64,000 nt of DNA from Diphasiastrum complanatum (GCA_029204225.1 CM055093.1:5994933-6058932), one strand, 5' to 3'. Shown: positions 48,017 through 59,192, numbered from the stretch's first letter. Notes: a model not told the origin generated them from the letters alone. Numbers and translations: made by a program.

Positions 48017-50430
48017 CTGTGAAATGATAACATTCTACGAATTAAGAACAAGTTTGCTGGAAGAAAGATGTATGTATTGTAAAAAGTGAAAAGGCAGCTC
48101 CTTCCTTTTGTCAAATTTGGTAAGGTGCTTTGTCCCGGTGTCTGGGTCAAAAGTAGTGGTAATATTCAGAAAGTGTATAATATTCTTCTATTATGTGTTG
48201 CTATCAATTTCAAGAAAGTTCAAGGTGTAGATCCAAAACAGATTATCGCTTGATCTTTCTTGAGATTTATCCAAAAAACGGTTGATGACAGAATTATTTA
48301 TAAAGCCTATATCATCAATTTATATGAATGAATGCTTGAAGGCATCCATATAAGCAGTTTGCCCAAGCTTGCCGAGTCTGTTAATGAATTATGTTTCAAA
48401 AAAGGAAAGATACCAATTGCACCAAATGGTTGAATCTGAGAAGCCCATAGGGATTCCCGGACAGGTAGGACAAATGCTACATCGATATTAGTTCATTCTG
48501 CCTGATTCGGGCCTAAAAACGAGCAAGACAAACATAAGACTCTGCTGACAGGCACAACATAAACGTAACCTGTAAGCAAGAAGAAGAATAACCCATAGAC
48601 AGATCCTAGCGGAGGAATCCATCTACAATTGGCGCTAGTTACCGGTTAACCTCACCCACATGCCATTCACACCTACTGTAACATTGTTCTTGCTCAAATC
48701 CATAACATACATTTTACATTTCTAACTCTATTCCAATCTTCAGTCTAACCTGCCAAATATCCAAACATTGCTAACACCTGCACACAACATCCAAACACTG
48801 CTAACGACCTCAACACACCTACACACAATCTCCACACACTTGCCAATGCGCTCCAGATCCTCCACACGACGTTTAGATCTTGCACACTACTTCAACACAT
48901 GTTGCCCATGACCTACAATACCTACACACCCTGCAAACGACTTTCAGACATCCTGTAAAATGACCTGCAACAAAACACACCTGCAAAAAATTTAGAAATC
49001 TCTCTACAATCGCCCTCCTCATTGACGCTTTTGGGGAGGTAGGTCTAATGTATTCTCCTCCGCAATGGTCTCACCCCGTGCTAGTCTCTCTCTCTCTATC
49101 CCTTTTTTATGCTTTTGCCTTCAAAATATGTCTCTTGAATTACTATGGAAAGACTTTATTTTTCTCATCTTCGAGAGACTGAAAAAGAAGAAGCTATGCC
49201 CAACATAGGAGATATAAAGTCTAAAACATAATTAAAAAAGAAACAATTAAGAAATACATATGCTGAGCATGGGTTAAATAAATATCATGTCTCTAAACAA
49301 TATAAAAAATGGAGTCAAGGCCTCGTTTCGGCTGCTCAGAGGATAAGGCCTCTGACACTTTTTGAAATCCTGACAACTTTAACCCTGTCACAAGGGCTTC
49401 TTGAACTTTCATAAACAATTTATTCCTCCATTAAAAAAAGTGTAATGGTTACACATTCTTCAAATTTGTGAAAAAAAAAATAGTGAATTGAAAGCAAATA
49501 TTTAAATTATAAGCATTACCTCTAAAATTCATTTCCCACTTTTACAAGAGAGAGTTCTGCAACTCTAGAAAGAGCACTTACTATTAGCTCTAAAGAGCTA
49601 ATCCCTTTCATATTCTTCAACTTTGATATTTCCATTTCCATAGGGATGGGCTTCAGAGTTTGAGTGGAGGCACCTTTTTTTTTTTTAAATTTCGAGGCAC
49701 CTTGAGTAGGCTAGCCTTTTATTTGGAAATTCCCCCACTTGCCTCTCAACTCCTCTCTGATGCATTAACTATCTGCCACAATCTTGATGCATTGTGGCAA
49801 GGAAGTGACAAAATACCTAAAATCAAAAAAGATATTAATCATTTGATAATCAGTTTAAGTAATATTAAAATAAAGTTCAAAATTTTATTCCAATGTAATA
49901 ATTTATGAAGAGCATGACAAAAACGTTGATCAGAGCATTCCATGACAAGCATAGCAAGAAAAATTACCTGGCCACTACGAAAAGCAAGTTGAAAAAAAAT
50001 GTCGTATTTGGTTAGGCCCTGCTTAGGATTTTTTGAATCAAATGGCAGGCCTATCTCTTGAGCACAAAGTGCCTTGAGCTCCAGTTAATTTACATCTCCA
50101 ACTTTGGAGACTCTCAAATATTCTTTGTGGGAAAAACGAATGTCATGCCAGCAAATGCAATGGCGCTAACACTACGAAAAGAAGAAATATGTGGATATTC
50201 ATGGGATAATTGCTTTTGAGTTTGTAAACTATGTATGCCTCCAAGCACAAAAAAATGATATGAATCTAAAACTGAAAAATCAAAATTTGTAACATTGTTG
50301 CATTATGAGAGATCTACCAAAACAACGAAAGGGATTACTATGGCTTGTGTATGATCTTAAATTTTATTTTTAAATTATGTACATGTGTCTCATTTGGTTC
50401 TCTAACTAGTGAGTCTAGGTGGCCCTTGGC
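48017..50430. other. Outer right arm, single-copy version of the left tandem duplication
   Basis: 48017-48985 mirrors 6781-7747 with scattered substitutions. At about 48986 the sequence jumps to the region matching 5942 of the left arm, an 835-bp indel. 48987-50465 corresponds to one copy of the left arm's 1.38-kb duplicated unit plus the ~0.27 kb segment missing from the left first copy. An open frame at 49660-49908 matches 5020-5265 of the left arm but has no known domain and begins in a poly-T tract. Confidence 0.6.
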
Positions 50431-50436
50431 TATCAG

Positions 50437-50940
50437 CTATGCTCAATAACCCAGTTGTCTCAAAAGGGCTGGTACCAGGGGATAGAGGATATAGAGAAGC
50501 CCCAACTTATATATGGGAGAGTTCAAGGCAAGCAGTTACTTATGGGACATTGAGAATTCTCAAGGCCTTCACTGGGCGCTCAAGCCCACGGCACTTTCCT
50601 GTGCATGACTGCACTTATGCTGAGCATAGCAACTACATCGAGCCTTTCTTCGTTGGCTATTCTCAACATAGAACATGCTTCACATGCTATGCTGAGCATA
50701 GAACATTACTCGTATTTCTCCTGAAGAAGCACTACGTTACCACCTAAATGTGCTCTGCCTGTGACACAAGACACATGAACTTCAAGACGACATGCTATGT
50801 TGAGCATAGCGGAGGGAACAAATCTTGTTCACTATCTCTGTTGAGCATAGGTGAGCACTAAGGACCCAAAGACATCTTCTGCTGAGCATAGATGAGAGAA
50901 GAGGAGAGGACCCAAGAGGCAACCTATGCTCATAGGTCAC
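50437..50940. repeat. Cluster of TATGCTGAGCATA-type palindromes (right arm)
   Basis: Mirror of 2611-3115. Copies lie near 50437, 50617, 50690, 50791, 50850, 50881 and 50921. A 112-codon open frame (50409-50747) crosses the cluster in both arms. It carries SNPs that change the protein (for example VHGCIY versus VHDCTY), so I do not treat it as a gene. Confidence 0.75.
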
Positions 50941-51247
50941 CTACATGATAAGAAGCAAAACTTTAGTGGTAACCTGTCTAATTAATAATTGCAATACTCT
51001 GTTATCCATGCCCAACATAAAAAAGAGTTCAAAGCTTAACAAAAATGTAAGGATTTTGAGCTTAAATAAAAGTGTGGAAGGAAACATATGCATATAGAGA
51101 ATCATGATTGTATGCTTGTTAATTTGTAAATGAGGTGAGTTATGCTCTGTCTAGGGTCCTTAATATTTTTTTTCTGGGGCTGCCACCTCACGACGACCTC
51201 GAGCATGCACTAGGACCATGCTTTTGTGCCTCAACCAGCAAAAGGTG

Positions 51248-51294
51248 AACCCTAAACCTAATCTACACCTAACCCTAACCCTAAGGATGCCTCT
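51248..51294. repeat. Short telomere-like tract
   Basis: Degenerate CCCTAAA and CCCTAA units (AACCCTAAACC, CTAACCCTAACCCTAA). Mirror of about 2268-2300. Confidence 0.5.
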
Positions 51295-51899
51295 CTACAG
51301 TATTTAAGGCATGCCAGTAGTGATTCCAATTATCCATTTACTATCTAGGCTTGTTGTTTATATGCATTTAGTTGTTTTGTTTGTTCCGCTCTATTGAGGT
51401 TCGCACAACTTTTTATTCGTTCTATGACTTGCATAAGATAATGTTAAGTTTGTGAATTACATTTAGTTTTATGTGTCAACTATTTTTTTTGGGTCTATGT
51501 TTTTTAGCATAAGTCTAGAGTTATAATTTTTTTCAAGGTTACTATGTCAACTAATTCTACCTCTTCCATTCCAATAGTTGTTACTCAATACATAGCAACA
51601 AGTGCATCTCTTCATTTGGCATTCCAAATGAAAGCTTTTTTTATAAAGCTACTCATGATTCTCATCATGTTTCTGTAAATGGTGTGGCATCATCACCATT
51701 TACCTGTTCATCTTCTGAAATTCCTCATGTAAGTACTTTTCAAGAAATGACACATGTAACTCAACTAGTGTCAAATGTTTCTTCCTCGTCTTCCTCTTCA
51801 GATATAGGCTTTGCACAATTAGAACCTGGTTCTTACCATCTACAAAAGTAAAGCAAGCAGATGACGATGATGATGAATTACCATCCGGACACAATAGTG

Positions 51900-53122
51900 A
51901 TTCAAAGGGAGTTCAATTTCGAGAACTTGAAAGACTCGAAATATCAGATCAAATTCAAGCAGAACATGTCGAACCTGAAGATGTGTCTCTGAATTCGAGA
52001 CCTATACAGATTGTGAGAAGATCTGAAAGGCAACGCAAATCACCAATAAGGTTTGGTCATGATGAATTTTGTGGCTTCAGTAACGAACCTTAGACATTCG
52101 AAGAAGCTATTGACGGACCAAATAAAGATCGTTGGATTCAAGCAATGGAGGACAAAATGTCATCCATGTATAAAAACAATGTACGGACACTCGCACCCGT
52201 ACCTGATGGAAGGAAACTAGTCAAATGCAAGTGGATCTACAAGATCAAAACAGGTCCTAGTGGAGAAAACATCAAATACAAAGCGAGGCTAGTGTCAAAA
52301 GGTTTTTCACATAAATATGTGATTGGCTACACTGATACATTCTCATCAGTAGTCAAACACACATCAATTCGCTTGTTATTCGCTTATGCAGTGGCTCATG
52401 ATCTCAAAATCCATATAGTGGATGAGAAAACTGCTTTCTTGCCTGCAGAATTAGAGGAGAACTTATTCATAAATCAACCACTTGGCTTTGTAAGCCAGGA
52501 ATATCCAGAATACGGATGTCACATGAATAAAAGTATCTATGGTCTGAAACGGGTAGCAAGACAATGGTATAGAAAGAAGGACGAAGCACTACGTTATTTA
52601 GGCTTCAAACCTTTATTTGCTGAATCGAATGTCTATATCAAACATGTCAAAGATGAAATTATTATTCTAGCTGTTTATGTTGACGATACTCTAATTTTCT
52701 CACGAAAAGATGAGTTAATTTTTTATGTCAAAAGAAACATTTTTGAAATATTTGAGATCGCCTCTACCGGTTGGGTGGCCGATGCTTTGAAGCTCCCTTC
52801 TTGTGGTGAGCCAGTGAAGAGAAAGTTGGATGATACAAGAGAGTCTGAATCATTGAAGGACTATTTCGGGGGTGAGAAACCAACCCTTGAGTATGGCTTT
52901 GCTTTGGAGAAATGCCAAGACACTAACTTGATGTTGTTTCTTAGTTGGGTTGCTGAGGTGCTCACATGGCGGGTGCATTCTAAGTTTTTGAGTGGAGCCT
53001 TGGTCCAAGCTGCTATCAAGGCCTACAATGGCACTGTGCTAAATTGGGTAGAGTGGACACTTGAATGGATTAACCGTGACATTAGTCGTTTTGTGACTAA
53101 GAAAACCACCATCCTTCCTTGA
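51900..53122 (+). pseudogene. Copia RT fragment fused in frame to an unknown domain
   Basis: About 51950-52090 encodes the linker before the RT, with TAG at 52091-52093 (NEP-TFEEA). An open frame follows from 52145. Residues 1-~210 are copia RT (LVKCKWIYKIK, YKARLVSKGFS, KSIYGLKRVARQWY, YVDDTLIF near 52678). At about 52770 the RT changes abruptly to an unrelated ~115-residue tail beginning GWVADALKLPSCGEPVKRK and containing KDYFGGEKPTLEYGF and WVEWTLEWINRD. I do not recognise the tail. The frame stays open across the junction to TGA 53120. RNase H is missing. The tail's exons and the gag lie head to head at 53122-53125, so at least two rearrangements built this locus. Both arms carry the fusion, so it predates the duplication. 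Confidence 0.8.
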
Positions 53123-53124
53123 AA

Positions 53125-53664
53125 GTGTGTTGATCTTCAGTAGCTTGTTCTTTTGTCTGCATTCTTCAGCAATAAGAACATCATGTAGAGTCTCCATAGA
53201 TGGTAGCTCCTCCATGATAGCATAAGTTTGCACAAAATTTGAATACTCTTTCCTAAGTCCTCTCTGTGAAGATCTTTAACTCTCATTACAAAACTTGAAG
53301 CACTTTCATCAACTCTTTGAAAAATAGAAAAGATCTGATTTCTAAGAGTAAAAAGTCTTGATGTGATCTTTGCTTCAAAAATGTTCTTAATAGTTTCCCA
53401 AGTATGCTTGGCTGAGGTACATGAACTTATTTCTCTCAACATCTCATCAGAGATGTTCAATTCGATGATATGAAGAGCAATCCTTGCTCTCTTCTTGAAT
53501 CTTTGAGCCTCATCATAAGCTTCAGATTCAACTTTAATTCCTAATACAGTGTCCATAACACCATAAAGAATAAACAAAGATTCTATCCTATCCTTCCAAA
53601 CTAAATAGTTGGAGGTATCTACTCTCTCACTAGTTTCAAAGAGTAAATTTCCTACAGATGCCAT
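53125..53664 (-). pseudogene. Copia gag N-terminal part (right arm and beyond)
   Basis: ATG 53664 starts a gag (SNYLVWKDRIESLFILYGVMD) with the conserved Trp intact. It shares RLFTLRNQIFSIFQ with the left-arm fragment. A 58-bp deletion near 53260 shifts the frame after KDLHRE. Reading resumes in another frame to KINTLSRKDGG at about 53125. The inverted-repeat boundary (53406) falls inside it. There is no knuckle or protease. Confidence 0.85.
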
Positions 53665-53924
53665 GAATGTGAAGACTCTTGTAAATTGGACAACAAAAAT
53701 GGAATTGAATGTGTTGCTTCTCTTTCACTATAGGAACCAAAACAATCGGGTATACTACTATATCCTATGTAAAATCTTGCAACAACTATGTAAGATCTTG
53801 CTCACAACAGAAAACCAATCAACTTGAATTTGGATCTAGTCTATATCTGTTCCGGGAGCGCGTGCATGGGACTGATTTGTGTTCGTCCTCACTTCGTCTT
53901 CTTTATCGTGAACAATTTACTGTC

Positions 53925-54546
53925 CCTGGCAATTGAGCTTGTGCCATCATGCATCTGGCTCCTTCGACTAGCGTTCTGTTTTTCCTTTCTGCCACACCGT
54001 TGTATTCTAGTGTGTATGTAGGAGTGAACTGGTGTTTGATCCCCTGTTCTTTGCAGAATCTTGAGAATTCTGTGCTTTTGTATTCACCTCCACGAACTTC
54101 TTGAAAGAATCAAATACTTCGGATTTCTTCTTCAAGTAGTAGATCGTGGTCATTTGACTGTAATCATCTATGAACGTTAAAAAAAATTTCAAATCTGAGA
54201 GCGAATCTGTTTTTATCGATCCACACACATCAGAGTGGACAAGCTCAAGAACTTCCTTGGCTCTTCTTCCTTTGTGTGTAAATGGACTCCGATGTTGTTT
54301 GCCTTTCTGACAAGCTTCACAAAACTCAGCCTCGGGCCTTGATATTTTGAGACCTGTGACAATGTCCTTTGTGCTCATGTCATATAGGCTCCGCATGTTC
54401 AGATGATACAATCTCCTATGCCAGAGCTGATCTTCATTTTCTGAAGCATTTAATATGCTATCATAGTTGCTGATTATTTTGGCCTGGTAAAGGTTTCCTT
54501 CTCTGCATCCAACCGTCAGCAACTTGTTTGTCGACTTCTCGATCAT
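53925..54546 (-). pseudogene. Copia pre-integrase/integrase fragment
   Basis: On the minus strand from 54546: KLLTVGCREGNLYQAK, then the pre-integrase LWHRRLYHLNM, CEACQKGKQHRSPF (zinc region) and FIDDYSQM with the first catalytic aspartates. Near 54090 the frame shifts (VEVNTKAQNS) and the rest of the core (EQGIKHQFTPTYT, MAQAQLPG) reads in another frame to about 53925. It belongs to the same subfamily as the relics at 33121 and 56230 but lies on the opposite strand. Gag, protease and RT are absent. Confidence 0.85.
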
Positions 54547-54810
54547 ACGACAAGTGTTAATATAACAGTCCCTACAAAAGTTACGAGGAATTGTGGGGTG
54601 GAGAGGTCTGGAAGCTTTTAGAAATTGTGTTCATAGGCTGATTTCCATGGAGAAATGAAGTTTGTTCATATAGACTTTCAATTGTATAACATTTTTTTTC
54701 TATGTTAAAATAAGACGTATTTAAAACAAAATTGGTCAGCTTCTGGAACGGATCACTTTCTATTCCGGAATGTGCAACTATGGGGTTTTGACATTCTGCG
54801 AGTAAATGTT

Positions 54811-54932
54811 TTGCGAGTTTGTGGGTTTCTTCTTGCCATGAGTTAATAAAAAGATAGCACATGGTGTGCTATCTTTTTTATGCCACTACGTCAATTCTTA
54901 TTAGTAAGAATTGTGGTTCGGCACATAGCTAA
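54811..54932 (+). repeat. Direct repeat copy 1 with AAAAAGATAGCACA hairpin
   Basis: Matches 55349-55470. It contains an inverted repeat AAAAAGATAGCACA-TGG-TGTGCTATCTTTTT at 54848-54878 and ends near GGCACATA. The second copy has one extra T in the loop side. It could be a small non-autonomous element; no target duplication is clear. Confidence 0.65.
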
Positions 54933-54942
54933 AGAATTTGAG

Positions 54943-55838
54943 TGAATCACTTGGCATGCCGGCATGCCAAGTGATTCAGGAATTTCTTTTTTTTTTGCCC
55001 TGGCAGCCCACCATCTTAGCACGCTAGTGTGCTATGGTGGGAGTTTACAAGAGAGTTAAAACAGAGAATTACAAGACAAGTCTACACTAATCAACTAGTT
55101 AGTTATTCTCTGTTATCGTTGACTCTTTCAACTGAGCATGAGGTACAACACTCCATGCTCGTCGAGCTGGCAGTGTGAATTGTTTTCTTTCCTTTTGTGT
55201 CTCTTCGTTTCGTTTCGTGGTCATCAGGGTCAAATCTCGAATACTTTCCTTTCGACCTTCGGGGTATGTTCGCCCTTCGACCTTCGCTTCGTTTCGCTTC
55301 GTCACCTTCGTGATAAAGTTGCAGGAGTTCACAATTTCTGACAGCATTCTGCGAGTTTGCAAGTTTCTTTCTTGCCATGAATCAATAAAAAGATAGCACA
55401 TGGTGTTGCTATCTTTTTTATGCCACTGTTTATTAATAACAATTGTGGTTTGGCACATACTTAAATATCCCTTAATGAAATCCCAACATAAAAAAAATTT
55501 GAAATCAAAAAACATTTCGGGCTTGTGCTACAAAAAAAAATAAAAAATTGCTAAATCACTTGGCACGCCGGCATGCTAAGGTGGTGGGCTGCCAGGGCAA
55601 AAAAAAAAAAAATTTGTGTGTGTGTGTGCAGCCCACCACCATAGCACGACGGCGTGCTATGGAGGTAGGCTGCCAGGACCAAAAAAAAAAACCACCATAG
55701 CACGCCGGCGTGCTATGGTGGTAGGTTGCCAGAGCTAAAGAAATTTGCCCTAGCAACCCACCACCTTAGCACACCGACATGCTAATGGTGCTGGGCTGCA
55801 AAAGATTTTTTTGCAGCCCACCACCATAGCACACTGTG
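54943..55838. repeat. Cluster of perfect and near-perfect hairpin palindromes
   Basis: A perfect 36-base palindrome centred on 54960/54961 (half-site TGAATCACTTGGCATGCC) and a perfect 32-base palindrome at 55691-55722 (half-site ACCACCATAGCACGCC) are joined by related imperfect units near 55005-55045, 55558-55600, 55628-55674 and 55750-55800 and a half unit at 55812-55836. Fuller units extend the stem with GGCAGCCC/GGGCTGCC and flanking poly-T/poly-A (TTTTTTGCCCTGG), so an ideal unit would fold over about 70 bases. No protein is encoded. Confidence 0.9.
55349..55470 (+). repeat. Direct repeat copy 2 with AAAAAGATAGCACA hairpin
   Basis: Second copy of 54811-54932, about 540 bp away, lying between two groups of the palindrome units. 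Confidence 0.65.
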
Positions 55839-56176
55839 GAGATAAATATACATTATGGATCAACACTAAATAGAAGAAGATAGAGAGATGAAAATAGAAA
55901 AAATAGTTGTGCATGAAAGTCTGCCAACGAGCAGAACACAACGATTGAGCTGAGCGTCAGGCCGCCAACGAGTGAGACATTGACCAACTCACTCTAAACT
56001 CTAAAACAGATAATACAATTGCTCTCTTCTCCATCTCATTGCTCTCGTCGTCTTAATTGCTTGAATTTTTTATGTTCTGTGATATGTAGTCACTTGCTTA
56101 GGATCCTAAAGAACTTCTGCAAAAGAAAAATCAAATGAACGCGAACTAAATAGGATTCGCAACATGGTATCAGAGC
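55839..56176 (+). repeat. 5' LTR end and primer site of copia relic C
   Basis: The LTR-like sequence ends GGATTCGCAACA at 56164 and is followed directly by TGGTATCAGAGC (56165-56176), an intact methionine-tRNA primer site. The LTR start is not definable and may be replaced by the palindrome cluster. Confidence 0.75.
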
Positions 56177-56229
56177 ACCGAGGTTATCACTGCATGATAT
56201 CTAAGCAGTGATTTTCTAGGCAACACAAT

Positions 56230-58372
56230 ATGGCTACAACGATCCAGACGAGAATAGCAATCAATCTTGATGGTGAAAACTACAGAGTATGAAAATTCAA
56301 AATCAAAACACTTCTGAAGGGTGAAGGCATCTGGTCAATGATCGAACTCACAGAGGTGCAGCCTCCAGAGGGAGAACCAAGGAGGGTTGAGTGGATCAGA
56401 AAAGATGAACGTGCAATGGCAATCATCGTTTCCTCCATCAACGAAGAAATACTCATGCAGATTGAAGGCTGTGAGAGCAGCCATGAAGCGTGGGAAAGAC
56501 TAAAGCATAAGTACAAAGTGAGGACTGCCACTTTGGTGATGCATCTTCACAATCAACTGCAATCTATACGATGGGATGACAACCAGCTGGATCAGCATGT
56601 TGAGAAGATCATAACGATCTTCGCTCAACTCACTACATCAAGGCAAGAGCACCAGGTCCTAGCACCACAATAGCTTATGTACTTCATAAAATCCCTACCT
56701 GCGTCCTATTAGTCGTTGAGAATGCTCGTACTGTGTCCACCTGATATGACATTTGAGAGAGCAATCAGTCTTGTCATCGATGAGGGACGAAGGAGAAGGA
56801 AGCAGTGATCATGACAAAGCTCTTTTCATGAAGGGAAGGAAGAAGAACAAGAACAAGTCCAGATTCGAAAAGACGAACACAAAGTCTTTGATCAGAGGCA
56901 ATGATAACCAACAATCTTCTTCTTGTGATCACTATCACAAACCAGGAGACACAGCCAATAGAAGCTGGTTCAATCCTTCAATACCTTGCATGCACTGCAA
57001 GAAGAATGGGCACTCTGCATATGATTGCAGATTCAACCCAGAAAGAAAAAACAAGACAGAGTCGTCCAAGGATGCAGACAAAGGTGATGAAGCTTTAACA
57101 ATATTCGATGAAGCTTCAACAAGCTACATTGAACAAGACTACGATGTAGTCATTGATTCAGGAGCAATCTCACACATCACCTGCAGCAAAAGAATCTTGA
57201 TCAACTTCAGAGAACTCGAAAGCAACAGAGCACTGATTCTAGGCAATGAGAGCCAGTACGATGTCAAGGGCATCGAGACTCTACAGCTGCGAACACTGTC
57301 AGGTCAAGCAGAGTTGCCAGGAGCACTCTACGTACCTTCACTAAGAAGGACCTGCTATCAGTCTCCAAGATGGCAAATCTTGGAATTTGAGTTCTATGCG
57401 ATGGCAATGTATGCCGGATGATCGAGAAAACAACAAACAAGTTGTTGAGTTGGATGCAGAGAAGGCAATTTTTACCAAGCCAAGATAATCAGCAATCCTG
57501 ATAGCATACTGAATGCATCAGAAAACAAAAATCAACTTTGGCACAGAAGAATGTATCATCTGAACATGGGGAGCCTCTATGACATGAGCAAGAAAGATAT
57601 GGTCACAGGTCTGAAGATATCCAGACCCGACACTAAATTCTGTGAAGCTTGTCAAAAAGATAAACAACATCGAAAGCCATTCCTACATGAGGGAAGAAGA
57701 GCTAAAGAAATCTTTGAGCTCGTCCATTCAGATGTATGTGGACCGATGGAAGTTGATTCGCTCTCATCATTGACGTATTTTCTGATGTTCATTGATGACT
57801 ACAGCCGGACGACAACGATCTACTACTTAAAGAAAAAATCTGAAGTGTTTGACTCTTTCAAGAAGTTCGTGGCATTCGCAGAGAGACACACCTCAAAGAA
57901 GATTCAGATCATCAGATCTGATAATGGAAATATAATGGTGTCGTAGAAAGAAGAAACAGGACGCTAGTCCAAAGAGCCAGATGAATGATGGCACAAGCTT
58001 GATTTCCAAGTTAATTTTGGGCTGAGGCAATAGCTACAGCAGTACATCTGCAGAACAGATCAACGACAACAGCCCTGGAAAACAAAACACCGTATGGAAT
58101 GTGGACTGATAGAAAGCCTGATCTGTCATACGTGCGTGTATTCGGATGTGCAACATACAAGCACATACCAAAGGAACAAAGAAGCAAGTTCTATAAAAAA
58201 TTAGAGCAGACGATCATGGTCGGATATTCGAACGGATCACAAGTGTACAGACTCTACAATCCAACCACGAAGAAGGTCGTGTCGAGTAGAGATGTGAAGT
58301 TCGACGAGTCAAAATTTCCTAGATTGGAAGCTTATCAGCGAGATAGACAAAGTAGATGCTTTGTGCATTGAT
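56230..58372 (+). pseudogene. Copia relic C: gag, protease, integrase
   Basis: ATG 56230 opens a gag closely related to relic B. TGA at 56290 replaces the conserved Trp at codon 21, as in B. Further stops occur at 56671 and 56710 (both CAG in B), at about 57997 (CGA in B) and at 58012 (CAG in B). Knuckle CMHCKKNGHSAYDC, protease VIDSGAISH, pre-integrase, zinc region CEACQKDKQHRKPF and FIDDYSRT with RSDNG follow. About 80-90 bases of integrase are missing near 57928. The integrase C-terminal part reaches VVSSRDVKFDESKF near 58318, where LTR-like sequence begins. RT and RNase H are absent. Confidence 0.88.
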
Positions 58373-58960
58373 TCTTTATTGTCAGTAATAAGGTTTCATT
58401 CATTTACAGACTGAATAAGCTTTGTAGGACACGTGGTTTCGTCCGCTATTGTCTTGTGCTCTACCGCATTATTGACATGTATACTTGATATACTTAATCT
58501 GATACAGTTCTTTGTTCTACGTTCAGAATTGTGTTAATATTGCTATGCTCATTATTCATTCTGTCTGACCTTTCTAGTTGCTCTTTCTGGTAGTAGATGA
58601 CTAACATTTAGTCTTGTCTTTCGCGAATCTTTCACAACTAGTTATCAGTCGAGCACAGTCTAGCTCTTCACGAATCATTCGCGACACATAATTTGTCTTG
58701 CTATTTGCGACAACTTATTCTTCTGGCGCTTCATTATTAATGTTTGGCTGCATAATCAAGAATGACCGTGATTTCCATCACTAACATTCTGCTCATTTTG
58801 ATAGATGTAGTCATGCTTACGAAGAGAGTCATATAGCTCGTTCTGTTGCACACAAATATTTTCTGTTCAAGTTCGTTTCTCGTTCGCGTTTCGTTTCTCA
58901 TCCGTGTTTTGTTTCTTGTTCGTGTTTGTCTTACCCCCTTTGAGCTAATTTTTCGTTTCT
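58320..58960 (+). repeat. LTR-like 3' part of copia relic C
   Basis: Similar to 36680-37250 after relic B (GTAGATGCTTT, TTGTCAGTAATA, CACGTGGTTT, GTCCGCTATTGTCTTGT). Contains several TTCGCGAA and TCACGAATC words. No coding sequence. Confidence 0.6.
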
Positions 58961-59129
58961 AGCATATGACACCTTTCTCAACTCTCATTCATCTCCCTGT
59001 CTCCAAATCAAAATGGATCTGAATATTACAAGTGTCATTCCACAAGTGTGGATAGCTCCTCACACGTGTGGATCCAGATAGATGTCAAATATACATCAAT
59101 AACCATGTGAAAATTGCTAAATACTAACA
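58961..59129 (-). repeat. Truncated 3' LTR of copia element D
   Basis: On the minus strand a purine tract TTGAGGAGGAG (59140-59130) is followed by TGTTAGTATTTAGC at 59129, a typical LTR start. It carries CACACGTGTG near 59062 and a related CCACAAGTGTGG near 59040. The rest of the LTR is lost near 58960. Confidence 0.7.
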
Positions 59130-59192
59130 CTCCTCCTCAATTTTTACATGATACAACTATAATACATCTATCTAAAACTCCTAAGGCTAATT

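Larger units (their letters stand above)
43097..53406 (-). repeat. Right arm of the large inverted repeat
   Basis: Reverse complement of 308-12722. The inner end lies within the last exon of the PPR gene, about 795 bases before its stop. The gene's 3' part (42302-43096) lies in the spacer and is present only on this side. The outer end lies within a copia gag that continues beyond the arm to 53664. That both boundaries cut features intact on this side suggests the right arm is the original and the left arm the copy. Confidence 0.95.
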
